Source of the DNA: Chitinophagaceae bacterium
Lineage (GTDB): Bacteria > Bacteroidota > Bacteroidia > Chitinophagales > Chitinophagaceae
Length of the DNA stretch: 64,000 bases
Direction of reading: 5' to 3'
Assembly: GCA_016719165.1 (NCBI GenBank)
Contig: JADKAJ010000002.1
Location: 682,001-746,000 of the forward strand
Both the position numbers and the translations under genes were made by a program. Of this stretch, positions 62,348 to 64,000 are shown in pieces (position 1 is the stretch's first letter; each line of letters begins with the position of its first letter). The notes under the pieces were generated by a model, which was not told the DNA's origin, ran no database searches, and saw only the letters and a program-made list of their open reading frames with translations.

Positions 62348-63835
62348 TTATAACTCTTTTCTTAACCTTGCAACCGGAATATTTAACTGTTCCCTGTATT
62401 TGGCCACTGTACGGCGGGCAATATTGTATCCTTTTTCCTGTAACATTTCAGTGAGTCGTTCATCACTCAATGGCCGCTTTTTATCTTCTTCTTCTATAAA
62501 ATTGCTGAGAATTTTCTTTACTTCCCTGGTAGATACTTCTTCACCACTGTCGGTGCTTAAGGATTCGCTGAAGAAAAACTTCAACCGGTAAGTGCCGAAT
62601 TCTGTTTGAACAAACTTGCTGTTGGCCACCCGGCTCACTGTTGAAATATCCAGGTTCGTTTTCTCGGCAATATCTTTCAGGATCATTGGTTTCAGTTCTG
62701 TCTCATCACCCGTAAGAAAAAATTCATACTGGTGTTCCATGATAGCATTCATGGTACTTAGCAATGTATGTTGCCGTTGCTTGATGGCATCAATGAACCA
62801 TTTGGCGGAATCTATTTTCTGTTTGATGAACAACACGGCTTCTTTCTGACGCTTATCTTTCTTGGCTCCCCGGTCATAGTCTTTTAGCATATCCCGGTAG
62901 CCTTCACTGATGCGTAACTCCGGTGCATTACGGCTGTTTAGTGTCAGCTCTAATTTTCCGCTGTTATTCAGGATGAAAAAATCAGGTACTACATAGTTTT
63001 CAGCTTTATTGATCCCGCCAACATTACCTCCCGGCTTTGGGCTGAGGCGGATGATCTGCTGCATCACGTCCCGCAACTGGTCATCATCAATATTCAATCC
63101 CCTTTGTATTTTTTCATAGTGTTTTTTGGTAAACTCATCAAAGTACTTGGAAATGGCTTTGATGGCCATATCCACCTGTGCACCTTCATCTTTTTGCCGC
63201 TTCAGCTGAATAAGTAAACATTCCCTCAAATCCCTGGCTGCTACACCTGGTGGTTCAAACTGCTGGATGCGTTTGATGATAGCTTCTACTTCTTCTTCCG
63301 TAGCAATAATATTCTGGCGAAAAGCGAGGTCATCCACAATGGCAGCTGTTTCTCTTCGTAAGTAGCCGTCTTCATCAATGCTGCCGACAATTTGTTCTGC
63401 AATGGCTTGTTCTTTTTCTTCCAGCTTCAGCAGGCCGAGCTGGTCGATCAGTGTTTCGTAAAAACTGGCTTCTGTTCTATAAGGTAATTGTCTTCCTTCA
63501 TCTTCTTCCGGGTAGTTATCATCACGAAGCTTGTAATCACCCACTTCATCATCACCATCCTGCACATATTCACTCACATCTATATTATCGTATTCATCAT
63601 TGCTTCCGTCTGCTTCTTCATAATCCTCTTCAGCCGTATCACTGAACTCATCTTTAATATCATCAGCGTCTTCATGCTTGTCTTCATCCAGCTCCAGGGC
63701 GGGATTTTCTTCCATTTCCTCTTTGATGCGGGTTTCCAGGTTGGCCGTAGGTACCTGCAGCAGTTTCATCAGTTGAATCTGCTGGGGTGATAGCTTTTGA
63801 AGCAGCCTTTGTTGTAAGCTCTGGCTAAGGGCCAT
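62348..63835 (-). CDS. rpoN: RNA polymerase sigma-54 factor
   Basis: 495 residues from ATG 63835 (MALSQSLQQRLLQKLSPQQI), the classic start; the upstream ATG at 63919 is not supported. Region I is Gln/Leu-rich; a long acidic region (about 60-125) follows. The core-binding region, the helix-turn-helix region (NLDISTVSRVANSKFVQTEF) and the RpoN box ARRTVAKYRE near the C-terminus are all present. It directs RNA polymerase to -24/-12 promoters and needs an enhancer-binding activator. Its acidic insert is typical of Bacteroidota. Confidence 0.96.
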   Translation of the reverse strand: MALSQSLQQRLLQKLSPQQIQLMKLLQVPTANLETRIKEEMEENPALELDEDKHEDADDIKDEFSDTAEEDYEEADGSNDEYDNIDVSEYVQDGDDEVGDYKLRDDNYPEEDEGRQLPYRTEASFYETLIDQLGLLKLEEKEQAIAEQIVGSIDEDGYLRRETAAIVDDLAFRQNIIATEEEVEAIIKRIQQFEPPGVAARDLRECLLIQLKRQKDEGAQVDMAIKAISKYFDEFTKKHYEKIQRGLNIDDDQLRDVMQQIIRLSPKPGGNVGGINKAENYVVPDFFILNNSGKLELTLNSRNAPELRISEGYRDMLKDYDRGAKKDKRQKEAVLFIKQKIDSAKWFIDAIKQRQHTLLSTMNAIMEHQYEFFLTGDETELKPMILKDIAEKTNLDISTVSRVANSKFVQTEFGTYRLKFFFSESLSTDSGEEVSTREVKKILSNFIEEEDKKRPLSDERLTEMLQEKGYNIARRTVAKYREQLNIPVARLRKEL

Positions 63836-63906
63836 GGTTCGTTCAGTGTTTTTTAGTGGCGGGCCTGTTTTTTTAAAAATTCGCCGTTTGCACAAAAATA
63901 ATGCCG

Positions 63907-63914
63907 TAAATTTA
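63907..63914 (+). promoter_or_regulatory. Likely -7 element of the gene at the window end
   Basis: TAAATTTA, one base from TAnnTTTG, lies 18 bases before the ATG at 63933, with TTTG 16 bases upstream. Confidence 0.4.
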
Positions 63915-63932
63915 GACACAAATTAAATAAGT

Positions 63933-64000
63933 ATGGTGCAACGAACCGCCAGCTTTCTTGTTGTGTTGCTGTTAATGTTTTTAAAAGGTGTTTTTGCGCA
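63933..64000 (+). CDS. Start of an exported protein gene, cut by the window edge
   Basis: From ATG 63933 the bases encode MVQRTASFLVVLLLMFLKGV and FAQ, a good signal peptide. The gene continues beyond the window. It is divergent from rpoN. Nothing can be said about the mature protein. Confidence 0.6.
   Translation, partial: MVQRTASFLVVLLLMFLKGVFA

Noticed and set aside
1..64000. tRNA and rRNA genes
   Set aside because: I looked for cloverleaf arms ending in CCA and for long conserved rRNA segments and saw none; a tRNAscan-SE or Infernal run would be decisive.

Overview
The window is chromosomal DNA from a member of the Bacteroidota, most likely the Chitinophagaceae or a close relative. Three things point there. 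The recognisable promoters carry the Bacteroidota -7 element TAnnTTTG. Many families are typical of the phylum (DUF4476, DUF2911, DUF3127, DUF5606, WG-repeat proteins, MG2/plug proteins, lipoproteins with a Cys after a short signal). The DNA is AT-rich with little Shine-Dalgarno signal. No rRNA, tRNA, CRISPR array, insertion sequence or integrase was seen.

Layout. 1-12 kb: a short asparaginase-domain protein, a candidate structured sRNA, a large helical protein, a frameshifted penicillin-acylase-type hydrolase, then an envelope cluster (PLDc_N membrane protein, TPR/coiled-coil protein, WG-repeat protein, lipoproteins). 12-14.4 kb: a UvrD/PcrA helicase. 14.4-24.0 kb: a block entirely on the minus strand, with a 7TM-type sensor kinase, a NarL/LuxR-type response regulator and about nine exported proteins. 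Four transcription units in it carry the same inverted repeat (AATCACCC-N3-GGGTGATT, with one degenerate arm in the fourth copy) at a fixed distance from a -7 element. The block ends at a second, diverged copy of the 3' end of the helicase gene. 24-33 kb: an SDR protein, a GH25 lysozyme, membrane proteins, an SPFH protein, a metal-handling group (MerC, SCO1, Fur), a second sRNA, an M3 peptidase and small exported proteins. 33-43 kb: a DUF2911 protein, a tight run of small soluble families (DUF1801, VOC, SRPBCC, DUF1801, DUF4287/DUF5655), a TolB-like protein, an alcohol dehydrogenase, a rhodanese, and a DsbA-PfkB-truncated haemoglobin operon. 43-64 kb: core information genes (polA, uvrB, recA, rpoN) mixed with an MG2/plug protein, a YceI operon, a WD40-caspase fusion, a PAP2-like protein, a glucosaminidase, an AlgI/AlgJ-like O-acetylation pair and a DUF3127 protein.

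The most interesting signal is the 14.4-24.0 kb block. A two-component system sits inside a set of exported proteins of unknown function that appear to share its operator, and one copy lies directly upstream of the regulator gene. I infer one envelope-stress or surface-remodelling regulon, possibly acquired as a unit at the 3' end of the helicase gene. Other points of note are two sRNAs with matching promoter, 5' end and terminator loop, palindromes at the promoters of the YceI, recA and MerC units, and four genes that each look broken by one extra base in a homopolymer run.
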